Shown: positions 52,297 through 60,453 of the stretch, in pieces
How positions within the stretch are numbered: the first letter of the stretch is position 1
Layout of the letters: each line of letters starts with the position of its first letter
Assembly: GCA_018378775.1 (NCBI GenBank)
Contig: JAGZWV010000006.1
Location: 3,626 to 67,625, forward strand
DNA: 64,000 nt
Direction: 5' to 3'
From: Collinsella sp.
Lineage (GTDB): Bacteria > Actinomycetota > Coriobacteriia > Coriobacteriales > Coriobacteriaceae
The notes under the pieces: model-generated
Seen by the model: the letters and a program-made list of their open reading frames with translations, nothing else
Database searches by the model: none
What the model was told of the DNA's origin: nothing
Position numbers and translations under genes: made by a program

Positions 52297-52372
52297 CGCT
52301 CAGGAGGCTCCCTGGTTAGCGTTCAGCGGTGAAAAAGCCCGATAAACACTATCTTAAAATGATTAGAACCAA

Positions 52373-52412
52373 AATGAGCACGTGAACATTTGACAATGAG
52401 CACGTTAACATC
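52373..52412. promoter_or_regulatory. LacI operators of cassette B (pair)
   Basis: AATGAGCACGTGAACATT at 52373 and AATGAGCACGTTAACATC at 52395, 22 bases apart, in the divergent GH1 (2)/LacI (2) region. Confidence 0.75.
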
Positions 52413-52450
52413 CGGCTGGGATGTATAGAAACAAAACAACTTCAAACAGC

Positions 52451-52481
52451 CGCGAACGGTTGTATTTGTTCGGTAAGCGGT
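52451..52481 (+). promoter_or_regulatory. Degenerate CGGTRAACGGT motifs
   Basis: CGCGAACGGT at 52451 and CGGTAAGCGGT at 52471 are one or two changes from the motif upstream of other PTS loci. Confidence 0.45.
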
Positions 52482-52526
52482 TTTGATTGACAGAAGTTTT
52501 CATGTTGTGGTATATGGCTCGGGTAT

Positions 52527-52545
52527 CATGAGCACGTTATCGATG
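52527..52545. promoter_or_regulatory. Third LacI operator of cassette B
   Basis: CATGAGCACGTTATCGATG matches the ATGAGCACGT core of the pair at 52373-52412 and lies 50 bases before the LacI (2) start. Confidence 0.6.
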
Positions 52546-52594
52546 TATGTACGATGCGCCATGGGCGCGGGGAATAGTTGGGAAGCAGGTTAGC

Positions 52595-53632
52595 GTGGAA
52601 GGCATGGCTCAGCAGACAAGGAATGGTCATTCGGCGAGCGCGGCAGAGGTTGCGGCGCTCGCTGGCGTGAGCCGCCAGACTGTGTCTCGCGTGGTCAACG
52701 GTATGCCCAACGTGACGGAAAAGACGCGCAAGCGTGTGCTGGCCGCCATGGAAGAGCTGGGCTTTCGTCCCAATTTTGCTGGAGCGGCGTTGCGCGGCGG
52801 GTCGTATCGTTCTATTGGCCTGTGCATGTACAACATCACACGTGTCGGTAACCTGGCGACGCTCGAGGGTATCATGCAAGCGGCGCGCGAGCATGATTTT
52901 GCCGTCACTATGATCGAGATGGGCGGCGACAAGCCCTATACACTTGCCGATGCCTCGCGCCGCATGGTCGAGCGACCCGTCGACGGCATGATTCTCAACA
53001 TGAACCGCATGGCTCCCGATTTTGAGGAGTTTGTTCCCCAGCCGGGAGTGCGAACGGTCATCCTGTCCATGTATGCGCATCCGCGCTGCACGACGATCGA
53101 CTCCGACCAGTATGGTTCGTGCGAGCTGTTGACCAATTATCTGCTGGAACATGGTCACTCGAATATGCGGTTTGTGGCGGGTCCGGAAAACTCGATTTCC
53201 TCGCGTTTTCGTGAGGCCGGTTGGCGCGATACGCTGGGTCGTGCTCATGTCGATGCCGCTCCGATGCTGCGTGGCGATTGGAGTGCGGACAGTGGGTACG
53301 CCATGGGCGAGCGGATTGCGGCCGAGGTGCTTGCCGGCGGGTCGCAGGCGCCGACTGCCGTGCTTGCGGCAAATGACCAGATGGCGCTGGGCGTTATCGC
53401 CGCGCTCGAGAACGCGGGCCTGTCCGTGCCCGACGACGTGAGCGTGGTTGGTATCGACGACGCACTCGAGGGACTTGTTCCTCACAATCGGCTGACGACG
53501 CTGCGATTTGATTTGCGCGGTGTCGGTAAGCTTGCGTTTGAGGCGGCGATTGGAGAGAGCTCGTCTATCGAGGCGATTCATGTGCCGAGCACGCTGGTCG
53601 AACGCTCGACTGTTAGGGACATACGGGGTTAG
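52595..53632 (+). CDS. LacI family regulator (2)
   Basis: A 345-residue repressor. The helix-turn-helix is SAAEVAALAGVSRQTVSRVVNG and the hinge region is ELGFRPNFAGAALRGG. The effector domain ends VSVVGIDDALEGLVPHNRLTTLRF. It is divergent from GH1 (2)-EIICB (3) and surrounded by three ATGAGCACGT operators. The GTG at 52595 has AGG five bases upstream; the ATG at 52604 is an alternative. Confidence 0.87.
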   Translation: MEGMAQQTRNGHSASAAEVAALAGVSRQTVSRVVNGMPNVTEKTRKRVLAAMEELGFRPNFAGAALRGGSYRSIGLCMYNITRVGNLATLEGIMQAAREHDFAVTMIEMGGDKPYTLADASRRMVERPVDGMILNMNRMAPDFEEFVPQPGVRTVILSMYAHPRCTTIDSDQYGSCELLTNYLLEHGHSNMRFVAGPENSISSRFREAGWRDTLGRAHVDAAPMLRGDWSADSGYAMGERIAAEVLAGGSQAPTAVLAANDQMALGVIAALENAGLSVPDDVSVVGIDDALEGLVPHNRLTTLRFDLRGVGKLAFEAAIGESSSIEAIHVPSTLVERSTVRDIRG

Positions 53633-53647
53633 GTCCTACTCCGTCTG

Positions 53648-53784
53648 TCTCGATTTGTAACAGGTAGACGGTCAAAAGCGGGCTACGTGTTACAGATTTA
53701 GATTCTTCGGAAAGAGCAATCCTGTTCGTCTCAATCTGTAACAGCTAGGACCCAAAAACTCGGCTAGATGTTACAGATTGAGAC
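53648..53784. repeat. Hairpin array 4, two 56-bp units
   Basis: Units at 53648 and 53729, 81 bp apart, between the convergent 3' ends of LacI (2) and GH1 (3). Confidence 0.9.
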
Positions 53785-53804
53785 AAACGGACCCCGAACC
53801 GCCC

Positions 53805-53848
53805 AAAAAGGCCGGGGGCGGCGCGCCGTGTGACGTGCCGCCCCCGGC
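53805..53848 (-). terminator. Terminator after GH1 gene (3)
   Basis: On the minus strand GCCGGGGGCGGC pairs with GCCGCCCCCGGC, followed by five T. Confidence 0.92.
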
Positions 53849-53908
53849 TGAGAAATGGGGACAGGTTATGTGGGCGGTGCAACTCCGCCAACCGCTCGCC
53901 GCAAGCCG

Positions 53909-55348
53909 CTAGTCCAGACGACGGGTCTGCGCCACGTGCTTATACCAGTAGGCGCTTGCCTTGGGCGTGCGCTTCTGGGTTTCAAAGTCAACGTAGAAGA
54001 AGCCGTAACGCTTGTTGTAGCCATTGGTCCAGGAGAACTGATCCTGCAGGCTCCACAGGAAGTAGCCGCCTACGTTGACGCCAACCTCCATGGCCTTGAG
54101 CAACCAGCGCAGGTGCTGCTCGATGTAGTCGATGCGCGGCTGGTCGTCCACAAAACCGTCCTTGTAGGGGTCCTTGTAGCCCATGCCGTTCTCGGTGATG
54201 AAGATCTGCTTGTAGTTGGGGTAGCGCTGCTTAATGTAGACGAGCAGATCGAACAGGCCCTCGGGATAGATGATCCAGTCCCAGTCGGTGGTGGGGACGC
54301 CGGGCTTGTTCACATGCTCGCCAATGCCCTTAACGCGCCAGCGGCCAGTGCCCTTCTCGCCCGTACCGTTGTGGTGCAGGTCGTTCTCGCCATCGTAGGC
54401 CTTCAAGAAGCGGCACTGGTAGTTGTTAACGCCCAGGTAGTCGTTGTAGAGCGCGGCCTCGCGCATGATTTCCAGATCCTCGTCCAGGATCTCGATGGTG
54501 CCGCCCGAGACGGCAGCCAAGCGGTTGGCGCACTCGAGGGTGTCGGGCGCGTAGTCGCCGCGGAAGGTGGCGTCGAGCAAGAACTGGTTCTGCAGCACGT
54601 GCTCGTTGTTGGCGGCTTTGATGTCGGCGGGGTCGTTCTCGTTGAGCGGATACTTAAACTCCAGCGACTGGATGACGCCGATCTTGCCCTTAAAACCGCC
54701 GTTGTGGAAGGCCAGTACTGCCTTGGCGTGGGCGAGCATCATGTTGTGCTCGCACTGGAAGGCCTCGGCCAGATGCGCCTTAACACCACCGGGGAAGGTG
54801 CCCTCGATGTAGGTGTTGGAGGCGTCGGCCCAGATCTCGTTAAAGGTGAACCAATAGATCACCTGGTCGGCGTACTCCTTAAAGCAGAAGGTGGCAAAGT
54901 CCACAAAGGCATCGATGGTCTCCCGGTTGAGGAAGTCGCCCTTCTCAAAGAGGGCAAGCGGCGTGTCGAAGTGATGCAGCGTGACAAACGGCTCAACGTG
55001 GTGCTTGTGGCACTCGGCGAAGAGATCGTGGTAGAACTGCACGCCCTCGGGGTTGATCTCGCCGGTGCCGTTGGGGAAGATGCGGCTCCAGGCAATGGAG
55101 AGGCGAATGCCGTTGATGCCGAACTCCTCGCACAGCTCCAAATCGACGGGGTACTGGTTGTAGAAGTCCGAAGCGGGATCGGGGGAGAAGCGCCCCTGGG
55201 CCTCCAAGAAGTCGTCCCAGGCAACCTTGCCCTTACCGTGGGTGCGGGTCTCGCCCTCTACCTGGTAGGCAGCGGTGGCGCCGCCAAAGACAAAGTCCTC
55301 GGGAAACTGCGCAGGCGGGTTGGTGACGCTAGCGGGGTTAACGGACAT
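53909..55348 (-). CDS. lacG: 6-phospho-beta-galactosidase, GH1 (3)
   Basis: A 479-residue GH1 enzyme. The acid/base is E171 in WFTFNEI and the nucleophile E386 in FITENGMG; SWTNGYNKRYG binds the 6-phosphate. It is similar to the first GH1 along its length. Its partner permease is the most LacE-like of the four and lacF, lacAB and lacC follow downstream, so lactose 6-phosphate hydrolysis is the best call. It gives glucose and galactose 6-phosphate. It is the second gene after EIICB (4). Confidence 0.85.
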   Translation of the reverse strand: MSVNPASVTNPPAQFPEDFVFGGATAAYQVEGETRTHGKGKVAWDDFLEAQGRFSPDPASDFYNQYPVDLELCEEFGINGIRLSIAWSRIFPNGTGEINPEGVQFYHDLFAECHKHHVEPFVTLHHFDTPLALFEKGDFLNRETIDAFVDFATFCFKEYADQVIYWFTFNEIWADASNTYIEGTFPGGVKAHLAEAFQCEHNMMLAHAKAVLAFHNGGFKGKIGVIQSLEFKYPLNENDPADIKAANNEHVLQNQFLLDATFRGDYAPDTLECANRLAAVSGGTIEILDEDLEIMREAALYNDYLGVNNYQCRFLKAYDGENDLHHNGTGEKGTGRWRVKGIGEHVNKPGVPTTDWDWIIYPEGLFDLLVYIKQRYPNYKQIFITENGMGYKDPYKDGFVDDQPRIDYIEQHLRWLLKAMEVGVNVGGYFLWSLQDQFSWTNGYNKRYGFFYVDFETQKRTPKASAYWYKHVAQTRRLD

Positions 55349-55372
55349 GATGATCCAATCGTCTAAATCGAA

Positions 55373-55404
55373 GGGCCAGCCGGTCTTGGATGGTCGGCTG
55401 GCCC
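55373..55404 (-). promoter_or_regulatory. Hairpin between EIICB (4) and lacG
   Basis: GGGCCAGCCG and CGGCTGGCCC form a perfect stem in the 66-base gap, with only a weak T-run. Confidence 0.6.
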
Positions 55405-55414
55405 TGAGCGTTAC

Positions 55415-57181
55415 TTACTTCGAGAGTTGCTCGCTTACGAAGGCGAGAGACTTGTCGCCGTTCTGGGAGAGCTCGATGTACTGCTTACCGCGGCAGGCGA
55501 CGCATTTGTTGCCCACGCGCTCGCAGTCCTTCTGCAGGTCGGTCAGGTAGCTTGCGGCCTGCGGGGCCAGGACGACCAGGTCAAAGTCGGGGAGCATGTC
55601 AACGTGGTTGCCATAGGCCTCGGCAGCGGTCTCAAGATTGATGCCGCGCTCTTTGGCAGCCTTGGCCAGCGCGTTGGCGAGCAGGCCCGAGGTACCGCCG
55701 CCCTGGCAGAGCACGAGCACGCGCTTGCCGTTGAGGTCGCTGGCGGTCGTTGCCTCGGTGGCGACAGCGGCGGGGGCGTCGGCCTTCACGGCCTCGGCAG
55801 CAGCGCCGGCGGCAACGCTCTTGGCGTCAGCCTTGCCCTGGAAGGCATCGTTGAGCTTGGCGGCCTTCTCGGCGTTCTTGGCGGCGAGCTCCTCCTCGGA
55901 AATCTCGGCCTCCTCGGCGCACTTCTGGGCGTCATAGGCACGGAAGAACGGATAGTACAGAACGAAGTCGACGACCAGGATAAGGGCGAGCATCACAAAG
56001 GCGAGCGGCTGGAAGCCCAGGCCCATGATGGTGCCGATGGGGCCGGGGACGGTCCAGGGCAGGGTGTACATAAAGCCGTTCATGCCCAAGAAGTCGATAA
56101 AGATCTTGAGGATCCAGATGTTGGCGATCGGGGCAAAGACAAACGGGACAAAGAAGACGGGATTGAGCACGATGGGTGCGGCGAACAGCAGCGGCTCGTT
56201 GACGGCAAAGCAGACGGGGACGATGGCGGCCTTACCGACGGCGCGCATCTCCTGAGACTTGGCCAGGAAGCAGAACATAAAGACCAGGACGAGCGTGGCG
56301 CCGGTGCCGCCCATGCAGACGACGAAGTACTGGGCACCCTGGGTCAGGACAGCGGAAGCGTGCTGGCCAGCCTGGAACGCAGCCAGGTTGTCGGTCATGT
56401 TGGCAACGAGGGCGGCGGCGATGGCGGGCTCGACGATCGAGGGGCCGTGGACGCCCACGAACCAGAACAGGCTCATGGCGCCGTAGATCACAGCGAGGCC
56501 GATGTAGCCATCGGCAGCGGTGAACAGGGGCTGGAACACCTGGATGACGCCTTGGGCAAAGCAGAAGCCAAAAGCAGCGCGGAAGACGATGTCAAAAGCC
56601 CAAAAGACGGTGATGCAGACGGAGAAGGGGATGATGTCCTTGAAGGTCTGCGAGATGTTGGGCGGAACCTGCTCGGGCATCTTGACGGTGATGTTGCGCT
56701 TAATGAAGAACTTGTAGATGATGCCAGTCACAAACGCAGCGATGAAAGCGGTCAGCAGGCCCTTGGAACCAAGGTAGGTGGTGTTGAAGCCGCTGGCGGC
56801 GTCCGTGGCGATGGTGTCGCTCGAAAGGAGCAAGAAGCCGATGATGGCCGCGCACATGCACGAGATGAAGTTGATCTGGTTGTTCTTGGGCAGATCGCGG
56901 TTCTGGGCGTCGGCGAAGTGCTTGGCAGTGGTGGCGGCGCAGGCGATGGCCAGGATGCCCATGGAGTAGTTGTAGCACTTCCACAGGGCGTTGTTGATGT
57001 CATCGGGCCAGTAGAAACCCCAGATGTTGGGGACCGAGGCTACCAAGCAGAAGATGGACGAGAAGATGATGATGGGGATGACGGAGATAAAGCCGTCGCG
57101 GATCGCCTTGAGGTACTTGTTGCGGGCGATCGCGTTGAAAAAGGGCTGGCCCTTTTCGATGGTGGCGATGAGTTGCTCCAT
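55415..57181 (-). CDS. lacE: PTS lactose-specific EIICB
   Basis: A 588-residue fused permease that resembles classical LacE more than the other three: IEKGQPFFNAIARNKYLKAI at the N-terminus, then NQINFIS, VPPNISQTFKDIIPFS, GVHGPSIVEPAIAA and NPVFFVPFVFAPI. The EIIB cysteine is C492 in VLVLCQGGGTSGLLANAL. It takes up lactose as lactose 6-phosphate, using phosphate from LacF. First gene of the lacE-lacG operon, divergent from LacI (3), with LacI-type operators about 60 and 180 bases upstream. Confidence 0.85.
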   Translation of the reverse strand: MEQLIATIEKGQPFFNAIARNKYLKAIRDGFISVIPIIIFSSIFCLVASVPNIWGFYWPDDINNALWKCYNYSMGILAIACAATTAKHFADAQNRDLPKNNQINFISCMCAAIIGFLLLSSDTIATDAASGFNTTYLGSKGLLTAFIAAFVTGIIYKFFIKRNITVKMPEQVPPNISQTFKDIIPFSVCITVFWAFDIVFRAAFGFCFAQGVIQVFQPLFTAADGYIGLAVIYGAMSLFWFVGVHGPSIVEPAIAAALVANMTDNLAAFQAGQHASAVLTQGAQYFVVCMGGTGATLVLVFMFCFLAKSQEMRAVGKAAIVPVCFAVNEPLLFAAPIVLNPVFFVPFVFAPIANIWILKIFIDFLGMNGFMYTLPWTVPGPIGTIMGLGFQPLAFVMLALILVVDFVLYYPFFRAYDAQKCAEEAEISEEELAAKNAEKAAKLNDAFQGKADAKSVAAGAAAEAVKADAPAAVATEATTASDLNGKRVLVLCQGGGTSGLLANALAKAAKERGINLETAAEAYGNHVDMLPDFDLVVLAPQAASYLTDLQKDCERVGNKCVACRGKQYIELSQNGDKSLAFVSEQLSK

Positions 57182-57242
57182 GCAAAGCTCCTAAGAGTCG
57201 GTGGGTTGGCAACGATGGTAGCTTTTGACGTTTGATTGCCAA

Positions 57243-57260
57243 AATGTTGACGTTGCCATT
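57243..57260. promoter_or_regulatory. LacI operator of cassette C, copy 1
   Basis: AATGTTGACGTTGCCATT, near-palindromic with a central ACGT, 62 bases upstream of the lacE start. Confidence 0.75.
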
Positions 57261-57362
57261 TTGCGACACAAAATAAGACGCGAACCGATGGCCACTGTGC
57301 CTGCGAACCGTCGATTCCTTGCGCGTAAACGTTTGAGCCGCCCGGTGGCTCTGTGTTTGCAC

Positions 57363-57380
57363 AATGGCAACGTTAACATT
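57363..57380. promoter_or_regulatory. LacI operator of cassette C, copy 2
   Basis: AATGGCAACGTTAACATT is copy 1 read on the other strand with one change, 103 bases further on. Confidence 0.75.
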
Positions 57381-57415
57381 TGGGCGACAAAAGCCGTTCG
57401 GAGAAGCAAAAATGT

Positions 57416-57426
57416 CGGTGAACGGT
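57416..57426 (+). promoter_or_regulatory. CGGTGAACGGT motif
   Basis: Exact copy of the motif, in the divergent lacE/LacI (3) region. Confidence 0.6.
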
Positions 57427-57507
57427 AGGTTTTGGGTGGTGAGCGTATGGTGGGGGAGGCGTTGGATATACTTGAAGGCGTTAAAAATGACTGCGCAAGG
57501 TGCCACT

Positions 57508-57525
57508 AATGGCATCGTTGACATA
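57508..57525. promoter_or_regulatory. LacI operator of cassette C, copy 3
   Basis: AATGGCATCGTTGACATA differs slightly from copies 1 and 2 and ends 14 bases before the LacI (3) start, suggesting autorepression. Confidence 0.65.
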
Positions 57526-57538
57526 GAAAGATCGACCT

Positions 57539-58543
57539 ATGGCCGTTGTTAAAAAATCGGTTTCCGTTAAGGACGTGGCGCGTCTCGCGGGCGTCTCGGA
57601 GCAGACAGTCTCGCGTACGGTGCACGATTCGCCCAGCGTGCGCCCCGAGACCAAGGAGCGCGTGCGTGCCGCCATGCGCGAGCTGGGGTATCGCCCCAAT
57701 TTTGCCGGTCGATCGCTGCGCCGCGGCAAGTTTAAGACCGTCGGCGTCGCCATGTTCAACATTACCGGTACCGGCAACCTCGACCGTATGGAGGGCTTTG
57801 CTGCCGCCGCCGATAAGCACGGCTACGCCATTACCCTCACGAAAGTAGATGGGCATCCGTATACCCTCGAGAGCGCATCGTCGCGTATGAGCGCGCTGCC
57901 GGTAGACGGCATGGTCGTGATCATGAACCGCATGCCGGCGGACTTTGGCACCTTCGAGCCGCTGCCTGGCATGCAGACAGTGCTCGTTACGATGTTGGAG
58001 CACCCGCTGTGCTCGACGGTCGATAACGACCAGTTCGATTGCTCGCGCCAGGTTGTCGAGTACTTGCTGGGGCAGGGGCACAAGACCGTGCACTTTATCT
58101 CGTGTCCCGAGCGCTCGCTTTCGGGCATGCAGCGCGAGGAAGGCTGGCGCGAGACATTGCGCGCACATGGTATTGAGCTGCCGCGACTCATCCGTGGCGA
58201 TTGGACGGCTCAGAGTGGGTATGCCGCAGGTCAGGCACTGGCGGACGATCCAGCCTGTACTGCCATCTATGCCTCCAACGATGCCATGGCATACGGTTGC
58301 ATTCGCGGGCTCGAGTCGCGCGGAAAGCGCGTGCCCGAGGACGTGAGCGTGGTGGGTGTTGATGACAGCCTGGGCGATATCGTGCCCGATCGTCGCCTGA
58401 CCACGGTGCGCTTTAACAACAAGCGCGTCGGCATGTGGGCGGTCGACAAGATTGCCGGCGCTGATGGGGGTGCGTCTGGCGTGGAGCACATGCTGATCCC
58501 CGGTGTGCTCGTCGAGGGCGATACGGTACGCGATTGGCGCTAG
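57539..58543 (+). CDS. LacI family regulator (3)
   Basis: A 334-residue repressor with helix-turn-helix VSVKDVARLAGVSEQTVSRTV and hinge ELGYRPNFAGRSLRRG. The ligand domain ends VSVVGVDDSLGDIVPDRRLTTVRF. It shares long stretches with LacI (2), as expected for cassette duplication. It is divergent from lacE-lacG; three AATGGCAACGTTAACATT-like sites flank its promoter. The ribosome site is weak. Confidence 0.88.
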   Translation: MAVVKKSVSVKDVARLAGVSEQTVSRTVHDSPSVRPETKERVRAAMRELGYRPNFAGRSLRRGKFKTVGVAMFNITGTGNLDRMEGFAAAADKHGYAITLTKVDGHPYTLESASSRMSALPVDGMVVIMNRMPADFGTFEPLPGMQTVLVTMLEHPLCSTVDNDQFDCSRQVVEYLLGQGHKTVHFISCPERSLSGMQREEGWRETLRAHGIELPRLIRGDWTAQSGYAAGQALADDPACTAIYASNDAMAYGCIRGLESRGKRVPEDVSVVGVDDSLGDIVPDRRLTTVRFNNKRVGMWAVDKIAGADGGASGVEHMLIPGVLVEGDTVRDWR

Positions 58544-58574
58544 GGCGCGGGTCTGTTTGGGTTGCCGCTAATTG

Positions 58575-58675
58575 TGTTCGATATTGTTTAAATTGGTTTA
58601 AAAACCGTTCACGGGCAAAAATTGACCGTTCATAGCTTGAAATTACGTTTTGCGCTGTTCTTTTTTGTTTGAATG
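58575..58675 (+). promoter_or_regulatory. lacF promoter region: two LacR-like sites and two PTS motifs
   Basis: TGTTC-5-TGTTTAAATTG at 58575 and TGTTC-5-TGTTTGAATG at 58656 match the lacR promoter site. Between them are ACCGTTCACGG (58604) and ACCGTTCATAG (58625), degenerate copies of the CGGTRAACGGT motif on the other strand. Confidence 0.6.
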
Positions 58676-58757
58676 TTAATGTTTCTGCCATACAGAACGC
58701 AGCGCGTATGCCCGGACGCGATGCTCTCCATTGGTTCATATGTGAAAGGAACGCAAT

Positions 58758-59096
58758 ATGGCAACCAAAGAAGAAATCTCGATGGTTGGATTCGAGATTG
58801 TCGCATACGCAGGTGACGCCCAGACAGATCTGCTTGCAGCGCTCGATGCTGCTCGCGAGGGTGACTTTGAGAAGGCCGAACAGCTGCACAAGGATGCCAG
58901 CGATGCACTTATCGGCGCCCACGACACGCAGACCAAGCTGCTTTCGCAGGAGGCCGGTGGTGGCGAGATGGAGATGACCTTCATCATGGCCCACGCTCAG
59001 GATACCCTCATGACTACCATGATTCTGGAGAAGCAGACCCGCTTTACCATCGACGCCTACAAGCGCATTGCCGAGCTCGAGGCCAAGCTCGCCTAA
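58758..59096 (+). CDS. lacF: PTS lactose-family EIIA component
   Basis: A 112-residue all-helical EIIA of the lactose/cellobiose family. The phosphorylated histidine is H79 in TFIMAHAQDTLMT. EIISMVGFEIV-type N-terminus and the trimer-forming helices are intact. It passes phosphate from HPr to the EIIB domains. It is the only lactose-type EIIA in the window, so it may serve all four EIICB permeases. It is monocistronic, with its own promoter and terminator. Confidence 0.93.
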   Translation: MATKEEISMVGFEIVAYAGDAQTDLLAALDAAREGDFEKAEQLHKDASDALIGAHDTQTKLLSQEAGGGEMEMTFIMAHAQDTLMTTMILEKQTRFTIDAYKRIAELEAKLA

Positions 59097-59126
59097 CGAG
59101 CCCTCACAACCAAGTCCCCTTTCATA

Positions 59127-59157
59127 AGCCCTGCCGCTATCCGCAGCAGGGCTTTTT
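59127..59157 (+). terminator. Terminator after lacF
   Basis: AGCCCTGC and GCAGGGCT pair around an 11-base loop; TTTT follows. Confidence 0.88.
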
Positions 59158-59169
59158 CTGTCCTCCTCC

Positions 59170-59238
59170 AAGTTGCGGTGAAATAGGGACTGAAAGGGGG
59201 CTAGCAGGCATAAAACAGTCCCTATTTCACCGCAACTT
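59170..59238 (+). repeat. Palindromic repeat family B, copy 3
   Basis: Same arms as the copies at 7801 and 8939 (AAGTTGCGGTGAAATAGGG and complement), different loop, placed right after the lacF terminator. Confidence 0.9.
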
Positions 59239-59314
59239 ATTGGGTGCTGTTGGACATTTTGCTTCGTGGGTATACTTCCATCCGCAATACACGCCGGACT
59301 GAGGAGGTATCCAA

Positions 59315-60316
59315 ATGCCGGACAACGGATCGATTCAAAAGAAGGGCGCGCACGAGATGTCCCACGGGCGCCCCGTTCAAATTACCGAGCATACGACGGT
59401 GACGGAGCTGCAGCCCAGCCTGTCCGATGTCGTGTGCGCAAACAAAAAGTTGCAGATCGGGTTCATCATCGCGCTCGTGGTGTTGGCGCTTCTGTCGGGC
59501 TTTGTCGCCCGTCCGCATTATGCCGACACCAAGACCTGGGACTCAACTATCGAGGTCATCGATCAAAAGAAGGGCAATGTGTTGGCGCTCACGACGTCGT
59601 GCGTGGCGCTGTCTGCGGGCATCACAGCACTGCCGGGCGACACGGGAACGCCGGTCGCCGAGCAGCTCGCACAGCTCTCGGGCAACTTAGGCATTGTGCT
59701 TGCCGTACTGTACCTCGAGAAATATCTGCTTACTATATTGTGGTCGGTCGGGCTGGGCATCCTGATCCCGTTCTCGCTCGTACTCTTCGCGGTGTCCCTT
59801 GGCATTCATGGCCGCTGGAGTACTAGCGCCGTCCTTCGCCGTGTGGCGACGCGCGTGCTGGTGGTTGCCATGATCGGCATGGCGTTGGTGCCTGCGAGCG
59901 TGTGGGTATCGCAAAAGGTCGACGAGACGTACCAGGTGAGTATCGAGCAGGCCGAGCAAAAGGCGACAAGCGCGGCTGAGGCGAGCTCGTCAAAGAGCGA
60001 AAAGAAATCTGAAGCCAAAACAGACAAAAACGTGCTTGAGCAACTGACCGAAGGTGCTTCGAGTCTACTGACTTCGGTGACCGATAGCGCCAAGTCGATG
60101 ACCGACGAGGTCGTGCAGCAGGTGACCGATCTGATCGAAGGCGTCATCGTGATGATTGTGACCTCGTGCGTGATTCCGTTGCTGGTGCTCGCTGCATTCT
60201 TGTGGCTTGGGCACACGCTGCTGGGGATTGATATTTCCGGCCCCACGAACTATCTGACGGGCCGTTTTCTGAGTGCTCCGTCCAAGCACGCCAAGAAGAG
60301 CGGGCAGGCTGAGTGA
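59315..60316 (+). CDS. Membrane protein of unknown function
   Basis: A 333-residue protein with four or so membrane helices (LQIGFIIALVVLALLSGFVA; LLTILWSVGLGILIPFSLVLFAV; RVLVVAMIGMALVPASVWV; VIVMIVTSCVIPLLVLAAFLWL). Between the third and fourth is a Ser/Lys/Glu-rich, probably helical extracytoplasmic segment (EQAEQKATSAAEASSSKSEKK and on). The GAGGAGG ribosome site marks ATG 59315. I know no family for it. It is monocistronic between repeat B and a strong terminator, interrupting the lac genes. Confidence 0.7.
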   Translation: MPDNGSIQKKGAHEMSHGRPVQITEHTTVTELQPSLSDVVCANKKLQIGFIIALVVLALLSGFVARPHYADTKTWDSTIEVIDQKKGNVLALTTSCVALSAGITALPGDTGTPVAEQLAQLSGNLGIVLAVLYLEKYLLTILWSVGLGILIPFSLVLFAVSLGIHGRWSTSAVLRRVATRVLVVAMIGMALVPASVWVSQKVDETYQVSIEQAEQKATSAAEASSSKSEKKSEAKTDKNVLEQLTEGASSLLTSVTDSAKSMTDEVVQQVTDLIEGVIVMIVTSCVIPLLVLAAFLWLGHTLLGIDISGPTNYLTGRFLSAPSKHAKKSGQAE

Positions 60317-60351
60317 TCAACAAAGCGAGTTTTGGAAGATCAAACCGTAAG

Positions 60352-60388
60352 AAGGGCGGCCGAGATGCGTTCTCGGTCGCCCTTTTTT
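60352..60388 (+). terminator. Terminator after the membrane protein gene
   Basis: AAGGGCGGCCGAGA pairs with TCTCGGTCGCCCTT (one G-T) and six T follow. Confidence 0.93.
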
Positions 60389-60453
60389 GTTGAGTGCGTG
60401 ACCGCTCACGCCTCCGTCAGACCCAAACGGTCGGCAAACACCCGCGAATGGTA

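Noticed and set aside
55427..57235. 602-residue plus-strand reading frame
   Set aside because: Antisense shadow of lacE; the real EIICB has clear motifs on the minus strand.
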